DNA from: Acorus gramineus
Lineage: Eukaryota > Streptophyta > Magnoliopsida > Acorales > Acoraceae
DNA length: 64,000 bases
Assembly (NCBI GenBank): GCA_030737835.1
Contig: CM060852.1
Span: 20,569,868 to 20,633,867 of the forward strand
Direction: 5' to 3'
Part shown: positions 61,001-64,000 of the stretch, one piece after another
Layout of the letters: every line of letters starts with the position of its first letter
Position numbering within the stretch: the stretch's first letter is position 1
Notes under the pieces: generated by a model
What the model saw: only the letters and a program-made list of their open reading frames with translations
Told to the model about the DNA's origin: nothing
The model's database searches: none
Made by a program: the position numbers and the translations under genes

Positions 61001-63761
61001 AAGGATAAATTGTCCTAATTTTAAAGGATAAAAAATCCTTCAAATTTGTTCATATTTACATTTGTCAAATTTGGGATAAAAAGTTGGATAAATGCTATCA
61101 CAGTCTTTAGGTGGAACAAAATATCCTCATTTTCATTTCAAAATTGGGACAATTGTCTGAAGTTTATCTCAATTTTTTTTGTAATTCTGTTGAAGTGATG
61201 ATCCTTAATAAGAGTGTTTTTCAACATGGGATATGACAATTTCTAATGCCCACTTTTATAGTACTGCTTGCAGTAATCACCAATAAGATCACATTGTGAG
61301 GAATACATGGATGGAAACTGTCACATGTTAAATCTCACGTTGTTATTGAAGAATTATCTTTTTGAGTTGTTCATCATTCGTAAATTATATCGTTTAGCAT
61401 TTGTATTAGTTTTGCAAATATATCTATTTGTCTCTTTTCTCAATCTTTATCAATTGATATATGCAAAACAATGCTGGCATCTCGATGCAATTCACTTTTA
61501 TTCTATATTCTTATAAAATGAAATTTACATGGCAACATGATTTTCAAAGCCACCTGTTTGTTGGCGATTATCCAAAAGAAGTTTCCGTGGGACCGGGGCA
61601 AAATAGGCGAAGGTAGCCTTACCAAAAACATGATTTTCAAAGCCACCAATCTAACATGCAGGTGTTTAATAGCATTTTGTGTGTTAGATCTTTTTTTGGG
61701 ATATCTTTTGTAAGATACATTTGTTAATACCAGTTTTGCTAATTTATTTTCGTGTTTATCCTGAATCATGACTGAAGCTAGGTCATTGCAGGCAATTGCT
61801 GGAGAAGCTGGAGTTCCCTTTTTCTATCGAGCGGGATCTGAATTTGAAGAAATGTATGCAGACTATTCAGAAATCATTCCTTAGATAGCTGCATCACTGT
61901 TTCTTATGATCCACGAGATATTCGTATACAGTATAATATTTATACCTTATTTTTTGAAAGAAATATTGGAGCGTTCTTATTATAAAGGAAGCCCCCGAAC
62001 AAAAGAGGAGACGAGGGATCCCTGTTACTAAAGTTTAAAGGAATAATATTATCTGAAAATATTTATTATATTTATATCCTTGTCTGAAAATATGATATTT
62101 CATCAAATAAATTGAAGCTTTGGTGGCTGGTTAGTCTGAAAGTTAAAAATGCATTTCAAGTGCATTGTTGTATAGTGCACGCTTCATTTTTGTATTTATG
62201 GCAGTGTGAAAGCTACTTGTTTTCACCAAAAATATGTTGGTCATGAGTAACAAAAGGTTTTGTAATTAGCTCAAATATATATCTGCTTTAAGACGTGTTT
62301 GGCACCAACTGTGAAAGAACTGATTTTCTTGAAAATCAATGTTGTTATTAACTAACAAACTTTATTATTGTTTGCCAGGTTTGTCGGTGTTGGTGCTCGA
62401 CGAGTGAGGTCCTTGTTTCAAGCTGCTAAAAAGAAGGTTGCCACTACCTTTCAATATCATTATGTTGACCAAATAGTATAGAACATGTTTTGCATGAACC
62501 TCTTATGCTTTGGACATAAATTTATGGAAAATAGTCTCCATGATCAAGGGTTTTCATTCACTTCTTGTAAAGCAACTCTCAGATTGGGTGATGAATACAC
62601 AATGTGTGCATAGTGCTGTATGTACAATGTGTTTGTGTCTGAAATGAATAGTTTCAAGGTATTGGAGGAACAATAATATTCACCCATATTCAGTTTTCCC
62701 TGATCTAAAGGTGATAATATCAATAGATGTGCAAAGAAAGCTATAATTTTCCTTGTAGTTTTGTATTGCCAAGTGCTAGATATAACTAGGTTATTTGAAA
62801 ACTGTGCTTTTGTTTCTTATGCTTTTATTTTGCTTTCTATGATGTTCTTGGGTGTGATTGATGAGAGGCAGTGACTTTATATATGGGTATCATTTCAAGT
62901 TTTTCTGATTGATCTGTCCTTTGGACCATCTTAGTGGATGGTTCAAGTTCTAGTACTTGCTATCATCTAGAAAAACTACTGATGAGAAGTATCTTATAGG
63001 TAATTATTATCATAACACCTAGTATAAAAAACATCTAGGGGGGTGGGAAAATGATAAAAATGTGTAATTTAATGGACTGTATTGGGACTGGCCATGGAGA
63101 AATATTATTTATTGATTGAAGAGAAAATCAAACTGGCGAGCTGCCCCATAACCCATTTCTAAAGAAAATTATTTGACAAATTTTAACAATGAATCCCAAC
63201 ATTAGATTGGAAAACTATGGATGCATGCAATCACCTGCGCATCATAGGCATCAGCCAAGCCGGGGAAATTCGAAATATAGGGAGCAAACCCATGGCTCTA
63301 TCTAAAGGGCCAACCATATGTGGATTACACAAATTTTTTTTATTGACAATAGGTTATATTTTACTGGTCATTTCCTTCCATGCTTTAGTGTTAAGTGGTG
63401 TTGGAAGTTGTCTGATTACTTATTTTATTTTATACTGACAGCATGTTTATTATGATAACTTCATTCATAGGCGCCTTGCATCATTTTCATCGATGAAATA
63501 GATGCTATTGGATCAACCCGGAAGCAATGGGAAGGCCATACGAAGAAAACATTGCATCAACTGCTTGTAGAAATGGATGGGTTTGAGCAGAATGAGGTAG
63601 TATGGCACTGAAAAAAGTATTACATTAATAGTGGTCTCACTGCATTTCTCAACTTGTGTGGCATTTTTTCTTTAACCTAGGGTATAATATTGATGGCTGC
63701 AACAAACTTGCCAGATATTCTTGATCCCGCTCTGACAAGGCCTGGTAGATTTGACAAACAT
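55089..63761 (+). CDS. FTSH11: ATP-dependent zinc metalloprotease FTSH11-like, partial
   Basis: Eleven exons: 55089-55546, 56015-56168, 58272-58364, 58460-58548, 58728-58851, 59773-59892, 60777-60827, 61792-61853, 62379-62436, 63471-63596, 63681-63761; all in phase with GT-AG junctions, 472 residues to the window edge. FtsH11 is an organelle membrane AAA protease (plastid and mitochondria in Arabidopsis) needed for heat tolerance. A Ser/Pro-rich transit peptide opens the GC-rich first exon. One membrane helix lies at about 250-268. The AAA module has Walker A GAPGTGKT (352-359), Walker B IIFIDE (407-412), pore-loop MFVG, and the SRH with Arg465 and Arg468. SRH position 471 is Lys (FDKH); FtsH proteins normally have Arg there. 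The HExxH protease domain would lie beyond the window. FTSH11 identity rests on [15 protein letters not shown] and [22 protein letters not shown]. Confidence 0.93.
57701..57899. mobile_element. Harbinger/Tourist-like MITE in intron 2 of FTSH11
   Basis: Left end gggtgcatttggttgcgcgattg and right end cgtgtaaccaaatgctgcc are inverted, flanked by TAA on both sides (57698-57700 and 57900-57902). 199 bp with inverted ends and no ORF. Its relative in reverse lies at 2442-2651. Confidence 0.75.
60206..60427. repeat. 113-bp tandem duplication in intron 6 of FTSH11
   Basis: Two adjacent copies (60206-60318 and 60319-60427) share aagccaat-ctaaagcatttggatttaatgcatt, gcaagattat-tcattttgtgcataagg and gtggctgctacag, with a few substitutions. 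A local duplication with no coding sequence. Confidence 0.8.
61530..61655. repeat. Short direct repeat in intron 7 of FTSH11
   Basis: acatgattttcaaagccacc occurs at about 61535 and again at about 61628, with a GC-richer 70-bp segment between. It may mark a small insertion; no element type is assigned. Confidence 0.5.
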
Positions 63762-64000
63762 GTGAGTTCTTTTATAATTTTTGGATGTTCTAGTTTCAAT
63801 TTAATAAAGGGGGACACAGACTGTACTCCTATCCTGACAACTGAACTTCACTTGGAACATCCATATGCAATTTATGCATTTGACTTTATAATATCATTGA
63901 TGAAAAAGGGTAATAATAGAAGGTTGTCTAACAAAATGAAATCCATAATGGGAATGCGCCAAAATAATTGGTTCCCTTGAAACATCAAAATGAAGTAAAT

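Overview
This window is nuclear DNA of a flowering plant. The protein-coding genes have many short exons with GT-AG introns, the families are plant families (an R3-MYB trichome repressor, a plastid/mitochondrial FtsH, a polygalacturonase), and the AT-rich intergenic space is full of plant transposons. First exons are much more GC-rich than the rest of their genes, which would fit a monocot or early-diverging lineage, but the species cannot be named from the sequence. No bacterial-type feature (operon, CRISPR array, Shine-Dalgarno site) is present.

Five genes are supported exon by exon. (1) A TRIPTYCHON/CAPRICE-like single-repeat R3-MYB (+, 16064-18657). (2) A chitinase domain-containing protein 1 (CHID1)-like GH18 protein (-, 24222-29634, eight exons, complete). 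(3) A stand-alone inhibitor-I9 (subtilisin propeptide-like) protein of 92 residues (+, 33236-33729, complete). (4) A clade-type GH28 polygalacturonase (-, 38734-42031, five exons, complete, one GC-AG intron). (5) An FTSH11-like AAA protease (+, from 55089, eleven exons seen, running off the right edge before its protease domain). They look like independent genes with no shared pathway.

The rest is mostly transposon-derived. 1-980 holds a near-identical direct duplication. 2.4-5.1 kb holds a Harbinger-type MITE, a Mutator-like element and a long-TIR element. 5462-11459 is a Mutator-like element with a 9-bp target duplication into which a whole Ty1/copia element (6008-10682, 5-bp target duplication) has inserted. 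12.9-15.3 kb holds further TIR elements. 19782-20655 is a hAT-like element with GC-rich arms. 22122-23085 is a Mutator-like element split by a hAT-like element. 31927-32648 is a clean Mutator-like MITE. 34248-34947 is a large hairpin made of two inverted Harbinger-type MITEs. 47099-49475 is a gag-only LTR retrotransposon with an initiator-Met primer site, itself sitting in a MITE. 52165-52950 is a 5'-truncated LINE, and 53-54.5 kb is rich in a TGTAAC motif.

I did not find a new multi-gene system. The most unusual coding observations are: the R3-MYB has ATT where the family start codon is expected; FTSH11 reads FDKH where FtsH proteins normally have a second SRH arginine; and the polygalacturonase uses a GC donor. 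The nested transposon structures with intact target duplications are the clearest non-coding signals.
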